From: FW021-bin31 sp964647485
GTDB taxonomy: Bacteria > Bacteroidota > Bacteroidia > Chitinophagales > Chitinophagaceae
Direction of reading: 5' to 3'
NCBI GenBank assembly: GCA_964647485.1
Contig: CAZYHV010000017.1
Location: forward strand, 1 to 64,000
DNA length: 64,000 bases
Positions within the stretch are counted from its first letter, which is position 1. Each line of letters begins with the position of its first letter. Shown piece by piece: positions 34,513 through 42,816 of the stretch. The position numbers were made by a program, and so were the translations under genes. The notes beneath the pieces were generated by a model. That model worked only from the letters and a program-made list of their open reading frames with translations. It had not been told where the DNA came from and ran no database searches.

Positions 34513-34548
34513 GTGTGTAGATTTTAAATACAACACGAATTTACACAC
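34513..34548. promoter_or_regulatory. Candidate integrase arm-type sites, right end
   Basis: GTGTGTAGA (34513-34521, complement of TCTACACAC) and TTTACACAC (34540-34548) mirror the pair at 28497-28517. Confidence 0.45.
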
Positions 34549-34552
34549 GTTT

Positions 34553-34586
34553 TTTGGTTTATCCTAATTTATTTTAATTATCTTTG
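34553..34586 (+). promoter_or_regulatory. Possible outward promoter at the element's right end
   Basis: TTTG (34553-34556) and TATCTTTG (34579-34586), 22 bases apart, point out of the element across the attachment repeat. Confidence 0.4.
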
Positions 34587-34657
34587 TTTTTGTAAAACCT
34601 TTATAGGTAGGCATTTTGTTAGCTTTGTTGAATTGTAGTAAAGTGTAGGATATAGAG

Positions 34658-34678
34658 CCACCGGCTCCACCATAAACC
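34658..34678 (+). repeat. Right attachment repeat
   Basis: Exact 21-base copy of 28451-28471. It is followed by AATGTTTA and, 9 bases later, TAAACATAGGTT, which restores the stem-loop AACCTAATGTTTA/TAAACATAGGTT that probably followed tmRNA before insertion. Confidence 0.9.
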
Positions 34679-34748
34679 TAATGTTTATTTCCTTTCTAAA
34701 CATAGGTTAACTAATCCCTAAAAAACGACAATAACAAGGGACAAACCG

Positions 34749-34756
34749 TAACTTTG
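34749..34756 (+). promoter_or_regulatory. Promoter -7 box of the BamA-like operon
   Basis: TAACTTTG, 23 bases before the ATG at 34780. Confidence 0.7.
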
Positions 34757-34779
34757 CGCGCTTAATAAAAGCGTGTAAG

Positions 34780-35964
34780 ATGAAATACCCGTATTTATTT
34801 TTAATTCCTCTCTGTTCTCTACTTTTTTACAGCAATCTCTTTGCGCAATCAAGGAAAGACTCTTCTTTGCTAATCAAAGATACGACTACCCAACAAATAG
34901 AAACAGATACTTCCCAAAGAGGATTTTTAAAAAGTATTATTCATTATTTCAAAGAAGCCAAAAAGGATAAATCTCAAAAGAAATTTGATATCTCATTCAT
35001 TGGAGGGCCGAATTATTCTGTAGATACGAAATTGGGAATTGGTTTATTGGGGTCGGGAATCTATCGATTAGACAAAAAAGATATGACGCTTCCCCCTTCT
35101 GATGTATCCATATATACCAATATCACCACCAGTGGGTTCTTTGCTATCGGCATCGATGGAAATACCATCTTTCCGGAAGACAAATACCGAATTAATTATG
35201 ATACTTACTTTGCCTATATGCCTAAATATTATTATGGAATTGGCTATGAAGCGGGAAAGGCAAACGTATCAACAAAATTTGATAAATATACCCTCTCGGC
35301 CCAAGCTGATTTTCTGAGAAAAATATTTCATAATGCCTATGCCGGATTAACGGTAACTGCACAGAATGTCAAAGGAAAACACTTTCAAAAAGAAGAATTA
35401 AAACCCGAACAAAGCCTTAATAACACGATTGTGGGTGGAGGAATTATCTTTACCTATGACTCAAGAGATTTTATTCCCAATCCGTTCAAGGGTTGGTACC
35501 TAAAATATAAACAGAATTTTTTTCTTCGGGCATTAGGAACTAACCACCCTTTTAATCGAATCGAGTTTACGGCAAGAACGTATCAGAAAATCTGGAAAAA
35601 AGGCATCTTGGCTTTTGACTTAGAAGGGACTTTTAACAATGGAAATGTTCCCTGGAATTTACTTTCCGATCTAGGAAGTTCCAGACAAATGAGGGGATAT
35701 TATTCGGGTCAATATCGGGATAAGAAACAAATCAATACACAGGTTGAACTTCGCCAAAAGATCAAAAACCGACATGGTTTCGTGGTTTGGTTTGGGATCG
35801 GAAAAGTTTTTGATTCCTTTGAAAACTGGAAATGGCATCATATTTTACCCACTTATGGAATAGGTTATCGTTGGGAATTTAAACATCGGGTGAATATACG
35901 ATTAGACTATGGAATAGGGAGCGGTCAAAGTGGATTTTATTTCAATGTAAATGAAGCCTTTTAA
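34780..35964 (+). CDS. BamA/TamA-family (Omp85) outer-membrane barrel protein
   Basis: This 394-residue protein has a signal peptide (FLIPLCSLLFYSNLFAQ) and the surface-antigen (D15) barrel. GGGIIFTYDSRDFIPNPFKG marks the first conserved strand region, and QMRGYYSGQYRDK corresponds to the RGF/RGY motif of loop L6. It lacks POTRA domains, so it is a short Omp85 homologue rather than BamA itself. The N-terminal 50 residues are charged and linker-like. It is the first gene of an operon with an EptA-like transferase and a PCMD protein. Confidence 0.88.
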   Translation: MKYPYLFLIPLCSLLFYSNLFAQSRKDSSLLIKDTTTQQIETDTSQRGFLKSIIHYFKEAKKDKSQKKFDISFIGGPNYSVDTKLGIGLLGSGIYRLDKKDMTLPPSDVSIYTNITTSGFFAIGIDGNTIFPEDKYRINYDTYFAYMPKYYYGIGYEAGKANVSTKFDKYTLSAQADFLRKIFHNAYAGLTVTAQNVKGKHFQKEELKPEQSLNNTIVGGGIIFTYDSRDFIPNPFKGWYLKYKQNFFLRALGTNHPFNRIEFTARTYQKIWKKGILAFDLEGTFNNGNVPWNLLSDLGSSRQMRGYYSGQYRDKKQINTQVELRQKIKNRHGFVVWFGIGKVFDSFENWKWHHILPTYGIGYRWEFKHRVNIRLDYGIGSGQSGFYFNVNEAF

Positions 35965-37678
35965 AGATGAAAAACAAGAAAAGATGAAAAACAGGTTTTC
36001 TTTCAAAACATTCATCAACCATCCCAAAGGATTATTTTGGTACTATATTCTGATTAATATGGTACCCAGTTTCTATTTCTTTTTCCATACTCCCACGAAT
36101 TTTATCGGAAAAATCATCACATTACTTTTTCCTCTGGGAGTGTATCTTCTCCTTTTCTCATTAGTCAAAAACACAGGAAAATGGCAGATTTTCTTTTTCC
36201 CCATCCTCTTTATTCATGCCTTTCAAATTGTGTTGTTCTATCTTTATGGAGAAGGTGCCATCGCCTCAGATATGTTCCTTAATGTCGTCACTACCAATTC
36301 TTCTGAAATTGGAGAACTGTTAGGCGCCCTGCTCCCGTCTATCGTCATCGTCTGTTGCTTATATATTCCCCCGCTTATTTTGGGAGGAAGACAATGGAAA
36401 AAAAAGATATATCCGCCTCATAAATTCCGAATAAAGACATTAATAAGTGCCTTGGTACTCCTTCTCCTTAGTGGTTTATTATCTTTTTTTGCAACAAATA
36501 ACAATGGAAAAGAGTATACTTTTTACAACAATGTATATCCTATAAATGCCTATTACAACCTTGGATTTGCCATCCAAAAAGATCATAAGATAAAAAGCCT
36601 TCCGGAAACCACACAACATTTTTCCTTCCGGGCTACACGAACAGCCACCGACACAATGCGAACAATCATTGTCTTGGTAATCGGCGAAACAAGTCGTGCC
36701 GATCATTGGGGATTGTATGGTTACTCCAGAAAAACGACTCCCCAATTGAAAAAAGAGAAGAACCTGATTTTCTATAGAGATGCTATCACGCAGGCCAACG
36801 TCACCCACAAAAGTGTAGCTATTATTTTATCAAGCGTAGGAGCAAAAGATTATGATAAAATCTATCGCCAAAAAAGCATCTTTGAAGCCTTTAATGAAGT
36901 CGGATTTACTACCGCTTTTTTATCCAATCAGCCGGAGAGTAACTTTATTTTGTTCTTTGGAAAGGAAGCCAATATTTATAAAATGATTCGACAGCCCGAA
37001 GCAAACTCCGGTAATTATGATGGGAAGTTACTTCCTGAGATGAGAAAAGTTATTCAAAATCATTCGGGTAATTTATTTATTGTTTTACACACCTATGGCT
37101 CTCATTTTAATTATAGGGATCGATATCCCGGAAGTTTTAGGAAATATACCCCGGACAGTGTTTCCAATGTCACGGCCTCACAAAAAACAAAGTTGGTAAA
37201 TGCTTATGACAATAGTATTCTTTATACGGATGATGTTTTATCCCGGGCCATCAATATCCTGAAGCATACACATTCCTCCGCGGCCCTTCTGTATTCTTCC
37301 GATCATGGAGAAGATCTTTTTGATGACAAAAGAGGTAAATTTTTACATTCATCTCCCTACCCTACTTATTATCAACTCAGAATTCCTATGTTTTTATGGT
37401 TTTCAAAGCAATACAAAGAAAAGCATGTACAAGAATATCTTACGGCCTATCAAAATAAGGATAAAGCCATAACAACAAACAGTATTTTTCCTACCCTCCT
37501 GGATTTAGCCGAAATAAAATCTCCTTATCAAAAAGAGAATATTTCATTAATAAATCCCGGACCGGATAACAAAGTAAGATTGTATTTAAATGACCACGAC
37601 GAAGCCGTTCCTTTTCAGAAAATGAATCTGAAAAAGGAAGACTTTATCCTGTTAAAAAAGAACCATATCAAATATTAG
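35951..37678 (+). CDS. Phosphoethanolamine-transferase-like membrane sulfatase-fold protein
   Basis: This 575-residue protein has an N-terminal membrane part with about five spans (to about residue 165) and a C-terminal alkaline-phosphatase-fold domain like EptA/OpgE. Metal-binding and catalytic segments are VIGETSRADHWGLYGYSRK, TQANVTHKS (nucleophilic Thr candidate), HTYGSHFNY and SSDHGEDLFDD. Such enzymes add phosphoethanolamine or a similar group to lipid A or other periplasmic glycans. The ATG at 35951 overlaps the preceding gene by 14 bases; Met12 (35984) is an alternative start just after its stop. Confidence 0.9.
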   Translation: MKPFKDEKQEKMKNRFSFKTFINHPKGLFWYYILINMVPSFYFFFHTPTNFIGKIITLLFPLGVYLLLFSLVKNTGKWQIFFFPILFIHAFQIVLFYLYGEGAIASDMFLNVVTTNSSEIGELLGALLPSIVIVCCLYIPPLILGGRQWKKKIYPPHKFRIKTLISALVLLLLSGLLSFFATNNNGKEYTFYNNVYPINAYYNLGFAIQKDHKIKSLPETTQHFSFRATRTATDTMRTIIVLVIGETSRADHWGLYGYSRKTTPQLKKEKNLIFYRDAITQANVTHKSVAIILSSVGAKDYDKIYRQKSIFEAFNEVGFTTAFLSNQPESNFILFFGKEANIYKMIRQPEANSGNYDGKLLPEMRKVIQNHSGNLFIVLHTYGSHFNYRDRYPGSFRKYTPDSVSNVTASQKTKLVNAYDNSILYTDDVLSRAINILKHTHSSAALLYSSDHGEDLFDDKRGKFLHSSPYPTYYQLRIPMFLWFSKQYKEKHVQEYLTAYQNKDKAITTNSIFPTLLDLAEIKSPYQKENISLINPGPDNKVRLYLNDHDEAVPFQKMNLKKEDFILLKKNHIKY

Positions 37679-37683
37679 TCACT

Positions 37684-38652
37684 ATGTTTCAATATCAATA
37701 TAAAAAATGGAGTATCTTCTTAGCCGCTCTTCTTATCAGCACTTCTATATTGGCGCAACCTGCAAAAGTACAGCTTCTTCCCTATGGGAATATGAACCAA
37801 TGGATTCAACGCAAGGTCAAGGAATCTTATATCATCGGAGGAGCTACAAAAAACCTCTATGAGATAGCTCCTTCCTCTACTAAAGTGCCTACGAATACGG
37901 CATATAAAAACACAAAATCTCCCTGGGCCACATCCTCCGTTTATGCCAAAGTACATGGTATTACCAAAGGCAGCGTCACTGTATTTCCTGAAAAAAGAAA
38001 AGATGGATATGCAGCTCGTTTGGAAACAAGGGTAGAACGTGTTAAGGTTTTAGGGGTGGTGAATATCAATGTTTTGGCTAGCGGCACCATTTTTTTAGGA
38101 CAAATGGTTGAACCCATTACCAATACGGACAATCCAAAAAGTAAATTAATATCCGGAATTCCTTTCACAAAGGAGCCTACCTATCTCCAATTTGACTATA
38201 AAGTTAATACCGGTGGGGTCTCAAAAAAAGTGGACGGATTAACCAGCGGTAGTGCTACCGGGACCACTGACCATGCCGAAGTATTCGTCATTCTACAAAA
38301 AAGATGGGAAGATCAACAGGGGAATGTGTATGCCAAAAGAATCGGCACCGGTTGGGAAAAACTGACCGAATCGAAGCCTGTCTGGCAAAATAAACATCGA
38401 ATCAAAATCCACTATGGCAATATCACTCATCAAAGCTTTTACAAACATTATATGGGCCTAATCAATGGCGATGAGGTCTATTATACCAAAAACAGCAAAG
38501 GGAAAATGGTTCCTATACACGAAGTAGGCTGGGGAACAAAAGCAGAAGGCGTCACGCATGTTATTCTGCAATTTTCCTCCAGCGACGGTGGACCTTATAT
38601 CGGGCACGAAGGAAATAAATTATGGGTAGACAACGTCGCTTTCGTTTATTAA
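37684..38652 (+). CDS. PCMD-domain exported protein
   Basis: The protein has 322 residues with a signal peptide ending near SILAQP. The end LWVDNVAFVY and the beta-rich body with KLISGIPFTKEPTYLQFDYK fit the putative carbohydrate-metabolism (PCMD) domain common in Bacteroidota, a jelly-roll likely to bind glycans. It starts six bases after the EptA-like gene, so it is in that operon. Its stop abuts the stop of the convergent Lgt-like gene. Confidence 0.75.
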   Translation: MFQYQYKKWSIFLAALLISTSILAQPAKVQLLPYGNMNQWIQRKVKESYIIGGATKNLYEIAPSSTKVPTNTAYKNTKSPWATSSVYAKVHGITKGSVTVFPEKRKDGYAARLETRVERVKVLGVVNINVLASGTIFLGQMVEPITNTDNPKSKLISGIPFTKEPTYLQFDYKVNTGGVSKKVDGLTSGSATGTTDHAEVFVILQKRWEDQQGNVYAKRIGTGWEKLTESKPVWQNKHRIKIHYGNITHQSFYKHYMGLINGDEVYYTKNSKGKMVPIHEVGWGTKAEGVTHVILQFSSSDGGPYIGHEGNKLWVDNVAFVY

Positions 38653-39960
38653 TCAGGACGGAGTAGATTTAAGTTTGACCGGCAAGGGATTATTCTTCTT
38701 TCGTACATAAACGATGAGAAAAATTCCTGCCACGACCAGCAAAGAAGATATAATTTCTGCCTGGGTAGGGTGAATGCCAAAGAGGTCATATTTGGTATTC
38801 ACTCTGATTAATTCAATAAAAAACCGCTCTACCCCATTAAAAATCAGATAGATTCCGAAAAGAACGCCAGGAATGCGAATTTTCTTACGAATACCCCATA
38901 AAACCGCGAACAGAATTAAACAGGCAATAATCTCATAAAGCGGCGTCGGGAAGACCGGTGTCGGCAACATGGCACAATGTTCTCCGGAACAACCGGGAAT
39001 AGGGATCCCAAAACTAATCACATTGTGAGGAAAGTTAAAAGCAAAAAACCAATCCGGTAAAAAGCTTAAAAAATCGGGCTTGGCAAAAAAGGCATGATGC
39101 ACATGAGACAAATTACCATAATCCCGAAGAAAAAAATCTTTATATTGATGTACAGTTTGCTGGAACTGTCCGGCCGCTGCCCTTACCACTCCACCTTTCC
39201 CATCATTGGCATAAGCGCTGTTGTAGATTCCCCAATCCCCATCACCTGCCATCATACACCCCATCCGACCAACACCATAAGCCAACATAAGTGCAGGGGC
39301 AAAACTATCCAACAATTGCCAATGATTGATTAATTTCTTTTTCGCATACCAAAGAATAATAATGGCTGCTACGATTAATCCGCCATAAAAAGTTAACCCA
39401 CTAAAAGAAAAGAAACTGTGGACAGGATCCGCCATATAACTCTTCCAATTCTCCAGACTATCAAAAATCTTGGCGCCGACCAATCCTCCTACCGCTGCCA
39501 TAACGACAATATCTCCTATTCTTTCATGGGGCCAAACTTTATATTTCTCTTCTTTGGGCTTAGGTAATTGATGTTTTTTCTTCTCCCTGAAACGAAGATA
39601 AGCTAAGACTCCTCCTAATATAATTCCTCCTAAAAAATTTCCTTCAGAAGACAAGATCAAATGTTGCGGATTAGCAGAAAAAACATCCCAATGAACGACT
39701 GCATAGAGTAGTTTAAATCCAATAAGAAAACCAATAACAAAATTCCATACCAGCTCCGTGGTACTTGCCGGTTTCCCAATGACTCTTTTTTCCGACTTAG
39801 GACTTAACCATCCTAACTTTTCCCTTCTTCTCATTTCCCTGGTGAGGGCATAAGCAGAAGAAAAAAAGGCCACAGCCACAAAAAAACCAAAAGTCTGTAC
39901 CGGTAAGGCTACATGGATCCCAAAAAGGTCTTTTAATAAATCGGAAATGCTTGGATACAT
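38653..39960 (-). CDS. Lgt-like (prolipoprotein diacylglyceryl transferase family) membrane protein
   Basis: The 435-residue protein is much longer than ordinary Lgt (about 280). It aligns with Lgt at VGRMGCMMAGDGDWG (Arg233, the Lgt signature arginine) and GVERFFIELIRVN. The segment SGLTFYGGLI corresponds to the SGMSFHGGLIG region of E. coli Lgt, but the essential His is Tyr192 here. Extra length comes from the first 90 residues and a loop at about 245-330. It could be an Lgt variant or a paralogue with a different task; a canonical lgt elsewhere would decide. A TAAATTTG box lies 37 bases upstream. Confidence 0.8.
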   Translation of the reverse strand: MYPSISDLLKDLFGIHVALPVQTFGFFVAVAFFSSAYALTREMRRREKLGWLSPKSEKRVIGKPASTTELVWNFVIGFLIGFKLLYAVVHWDVFSANPQHLILSSEGNFLGGIILGGVLAYLRFREKKKHQLPKPKEEKYKVWPHERIGDIVVMAAVGGLVGAKIFDSLENWKSYMADPVHSFFSFSGLTFYGGLIVAAIIILWYAKKKLINHWQLLDSFAPALMLAYGVGRMGCMMAGDGDWGIYNSAYANDGKGGVVRAAAGQFQQTVHQYKDFFLRDYGNLSHVHHAFFAKPDFLSFLPDWFFAFNFPHNVISFGIPIPGCSGEHCAMLPTPVFPTPLYEIIACLILFAVLWGIRKKIRIPGVLFGIYLIFNGVERFFIELIRVNTKYDLFGIHPTQAEIISSLLVVAGIFLIVYVRKKNNPLPVKLKSTPS

Positions 39961-39996
39961 ATACTATAGATAGAATAACGTGCTATAAAGAAAGTT

Positions 39997-40004
39997 CAAA
40001 TTTA
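39997..40004 (-). promoter_or_regulatory. Promoter -7 box of the Lgt-like gene
   Basis: The minus strand reads TAAATTTG, a TAnnTTTG match, 37 bases before the ATG. Confidence 0.5.
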
Positions 40005-40101
40005 ATGGATATATATGAATAAGAAAGGATTCCACTTTTAATTGTAACATTTTGTTTAAAAACAGGACCTTGGTACAATCCTTTTCAGATCAATTTAGAG
40101 G

Positions 40102-40788
40102 TTAATTATTATCCTTTTTTTGGAATTCAAAAATATTCTGATAAACCGCCTCTGCCAGATAATGGGCTCCCTTCGCATTAGGATGAACTGCATCCGGAAA
40201 ATATTTTCCATAAGGCTTTAAAGCTTTATTCAAATTCATCACATGCACTTTCTCTTTTCGGGCTACTTTTCTAATTATTGGTATTTCTACCTGTAGAATA
40301 CTATCACGGATTTTATATCTATTCTTCCTAAAAACAGGCACCGGCAACGCGGCCCATATCTCCGGATGACTTGGCAGATTTTTAAATACTTCTAAAAAAG
40401 CTTTATAATCTGATCCAAAGTCTTTTCCATACTTCCAATTCCAAGCCTTGGTATCATTGGTTCCCAGCATAATAACTACCATATCAGGATTCCATTGCTG
40501 GACGTTCTGAAAAGCATCTTCTTTCCAATAGGGATAATCTCCTTTCTTCAATAAAGTTCTCCCACTCACTCCAAAATTGCGCACTTCATAATGGCTCCCT
40601 AACATCCGTTGGAGCTGTACCGGATAATTCATGCTGTCGCGGTTTTTAATACCATAACCATAAGTAATGCTGTTACCCACACAGGCAACTTTTATTTTAT
40701 TTTCTGAAGGAGTAGTCTGAGCGACCATTTTGTTAGCGCTCCCCACCAGCAGAAAAAGAAGTATTCCCAGGAAATAACGACGTTTCAT
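40102..40788 (-). CDS. SGNH/GDSL-family exported esterase
   Basis: The protein has 228 residues with a signal peptide (FLGILLFLLVGSANKMVAQ). All four SGNH blocks are visible: GNSITYGYG (Ser nucleophile), VSGRTLLKKG (Gly), MLGTNDTKAW (Asn) and DAVHPNAKG (Asp/His). Relatives remove acetyl groups from sugars such as sialic acid, xylan or rhamnogalacturonan. It lies 37 bases after the FGE gene and is the last gene of a three-gene set. Confidence 0.9.
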   Translation of the reverse strand: MKRRYFLGILLFLLVGSANKMVAQTTPSENKIKVACVGNSITYGYGIKNRDSMNYPVQLQRMLGSHYEVRNFGVSGRTLLKKGDYPYWKEDAFQNVQQWNPDMVVIMLGTNDTKAWNWKYGKDFGSDYKAFLEVFKNLPSHPEIWAALPVPVFRKNRYKIRDSILQVEIPIIRKVARKEKVHVMNLNKALKPYGKYFPDAVHPNAKGAHYLAEAVYQNIFEFQKKDNN

Positions 40789-40825
40789 AGTTCTTTCAAT
40801 TTTTTAAATAAACAATTAATCTTTC

Positions 40826-41770
40826 TCAAAGACAACACCTGAATCCAACGTTAGAAGCACTACTGTCTATAGTATTGGAAGTGCGCGCTGCTACCCGATA
40901 ACGGTTGCAATAAGAATGATGACAAAGAAAAGAACCACCTCTCATTACCTTTGCCTCTCCATTTTCAGGACCTTTGGGATTATCCTGTGTATCTTTTAAA
41001 TGAAAATCTGCGCTAAACCAATCATTGCACCATTCCCAAACATTCCCTGACACATTATACAAGCCAAACCCATTGGGTTGAAAGCAGTTTGCGGGAGCTG
41101 TTCCTAAATAACCGTCTTCCATTGTATTATGATCCGGAAAGCTTCCTTGCCAAATATTACATCGATGTTCTCCCTCCGGAGTAAGCGCATCTCCCCAGGG
41201 ATATTTTTTCTGTTCGAGGCCTCCACGGGCAGCATATTCCCATTCCGCTTCTGTTGGCAGGCGCTTTCCTGCCCATTGACAGTAAGCCATGGCATCATTC
41301 CAGGAAACATGCACCACCGGATGATCCATCCGATTTCCAATATCACTTTCTTTCCCTTCAGGATGATTCCAGACCGCTCCGGGTATAGCGCACCACCATG
41401 GCGTAGGAGCCGCTACCTGCGGTTGAGCAGCCAACACTTTTTCCGACAATAAAGCATAAAAAACAAAGGACCATCCATAGCGTTCTGCATCTGTTTGATA
41501 TCCGGTCTCCTCTATAAACTGAGCAAAGTCTTTATTCGTCACTGTTGTTATGTCAATATTAAATGGATCCAGAGAAACTTTTCGAACCGGACCTTCACCA
41601 TCTTCAGGAAAGCCCTCCTTATCCTCCGTTCCCATCAAAAAAGAATTTGCTTTTAACTTCACCATATGCCCCTTCGAAGGATGCTTTGATGAAGTAAAAG
41701 ATACCTCCCGCTCCTCTCCCGTTGAAGATCGAGAGGCAGTACAACAGTTATTTCTTCGTTGTTCTTTCAT
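40826..41770 (-). CDS. Formylglycine-generating enzyme (sulfatase activator)
   Basis: This 314-residue enzyme has the FGE fold: LKANSFLMGTEDKEG, RLPTEAEWEYAARGG, GLYNVSGNVWEWCNDW and MRGGSFLCHHSYCNRYR. Cys283 and Cys288 in CHHSYC correspond to the copper-binding, catalytic cysteine pair of true aerobic FGEs, and TSNTIDSSASNVGFRC completes the signature. It converts the Cys of C-x-P-S-R in sulfatases to formylglycine using oxygen. No signal peptide is visible, so it should act in the cytoplasm. The only sulfatase with that motif in the window is at 12153-13799. It begins three bases after the isomerase stop. Confidence 0.93.
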   Translation of the reverse strand: MKEQRRNNCCTASRSSTGEEREVSFTSSKHPSKGHMVKLKANSFLMGTEDKEGFPEDGEGPVRKVSLDPFNIDITTVTNKDFAQFIEETGYQTDAERYGWSFVFYALLSEKVLAAQPQVAAPTPWWCAIPGAVWNHPEGKESDIGNRMDHPVVHVSWNDAMAYCQWAGKRLPTEAEWEYAARGGLEQKKYPWGDALTPEGEHRCNIWQGSFPDHNTMEDGYLGTAPANCFQPNGFGLYNVSGNVWEWCNDWFSADFHLKDTQDNPKGPENGEAKVMRGGSFLCHHSYCNRYRVAARTSNTIDSSASNVGFRCCL

Positions 41771-41773
41771 TGA

Positions 41774-42682
41774 TTAACTCGCAGCTCCCAATAATTCAGA
41801 TCTTTCTTTCAAAAAATATTTTACGCCTTTCTGTACTTCCGGAACATTATTCTTAAAATGATATTCATGTTCGATAAACATATAGCCTTTAAAACCTTGT
41901 CTTTTTGCTTCTTTCAAAATAGCCGGAATGTTAATTACGCCATCTCCCATAGGAACATCATGGGCCTCTTTTCCTTTCTTATTTTCGTCTTTTAAGTGAA
42001 ATTCTATAATATGTCCTTTCAATTGTTTCATACAGTCTACCGGATCTAATCCCGATTCCAGCCAATGACCTATATCCGCACAAACTCCTATTCTGGAACT
42101 GGCTCCATCTATGGCAGCCAATACACTATCCGGGCTCCAATAAGGGGTTGGATCTGCATGATTATGAATAGCAACCTCAATTTTATATTTGTCTGCTAAT
42201 TTAGAAACTGTCGGAATTTGATCAATTGGAGGTTCTGAAGCAATACTTTTCAATCCCATTGCTTTCGCAAATTTGAAGAGTTGTTCCCAATCTTCCGGAC
42301 TGGTGCCATTGACCACTCCGTAAGAAACCATTTTCACACCGGCATCTTTCAACATTTGTTTCACTTGTTTCCTCTTATCTGCACTCATATGATAATCTAA
42401 CTTCCCTTCAATTCCATTACCAATTTCTTGTCCGGGAAAACCCTCTAAATAGGTTAAATTACAAGAATCCATCTTTTTTAATGCTACTTCTAAAGTATTT
42501 AAATGAAAAGTCCAGGCTTGAACGCCCAATTTCCAATCATTTGCAGTCAGACTGTCTTTCGTATTACTATCTGTTTGTTGTTGATTGTTGTTGTTATTCT
42601 TCTTTTGAGAACTTCCACAGGCACCCAAAACAAGTACCATCACAGAAAAGAGAATAAGATTTCTAAAAAAAGATTTTTTCAT
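41774..42682 (-). CDS. Second sugar isomerase/epimerase-like TIM-barrel lipoprotein
   Basis: This 302-residue paralogue of the protein at 7116-8102 shares WKLGVQAWTFHLNTL-like, YLEGFPGQEIGNGIEGKLDY, GVCADIGHWLESGLDPVDC and GYMFIEHEYHFKNNV segments. It has a lipoprotein signal (VMVLVLGAC, Cys22) followed by an Asn/Gln-rich linker. It is periplasmic or surface-anchored. It is the first gene of the set with FGE and the SGNH esterase and is divergent from the AraC regulator. Confidence 0.87.
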   Translation of the reverse strand: MKKSFFRNLILFSVMVLVLGACGSSQKKNNNNNQQQTDSNTKDSLTANDWKLGVQAWTFHLNTLEVALKKMDSCNLTYLEGFPGQEIGNGIEGKLDYHMSADKRKQVKQMLKDAGVKMVSYGVVNGTSPEDWEQLFKFAKAMGLKSIASEPPIDQIPTVSKLADKYKIEVAIHNHADPTPYWSPDSVLAAIDGASSRIGVCADIGHWLESGLDPVDCMKQLKGHIIEFHLKDENKKGKEAHDVPMGDGVINIPAILKEAKRQGFKGYMFIEHEYHFKNNVPEVQKGVKYFLKERSELLGAAS

Positions 42683-42804
42683 GTTGAGTTAATTTAATGA
42701 TGAATTCTAAGTGATTAAAAGGATAAAGATAAAATATCTTAGGAAAAGATACAAGTAGAGCCAGCTTAAAAACACGTGTTTTATCATATAGAAGAGGAAA
42801 ATGT

Positions 42805-42812
42805 TATCTTTG
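42805..42812 (+). promoter_or_regulatory. Promoter -7 box almost touching the AraC-family start codon
   Basis: TATCTTTG ends only four bases before the ATG at 42817, so the transcript would begin at or next to the start codon. Confidence 0.55.
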
Positions 42813-42816
42813 TTTT

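Larger units (their letters stand above)
28451..34678. mobile_element. 6.2-kb integrative element in the 3' end of tmRNA
   Basis: A tyrosine integrase gene lies at the right end and a 21-bp direct repeat of the tmRNA 3' end bounds both sides (28451-28471 and 34658-34678; similarity extends to 31 bp with two mismatches). All eight genes are on the minus strand. From right to left these are integrase, HTH protein (DUF3853 type), AAA ATPase, TOPRIM primase with iterons, and four small genes, ending in a strong terminator. No relaxase, structural phage gene or toxin is visible. It could be a mobilisable element, a phage satellite or a self-replicating excisable circle. Confidence 0.9.

Noticed and set aside
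28466..34678. Prophage
   Set aside because: No capsid, portal, tail, large terminase or lysis gene is visible; only one small protein has a weak terminase-like motif.
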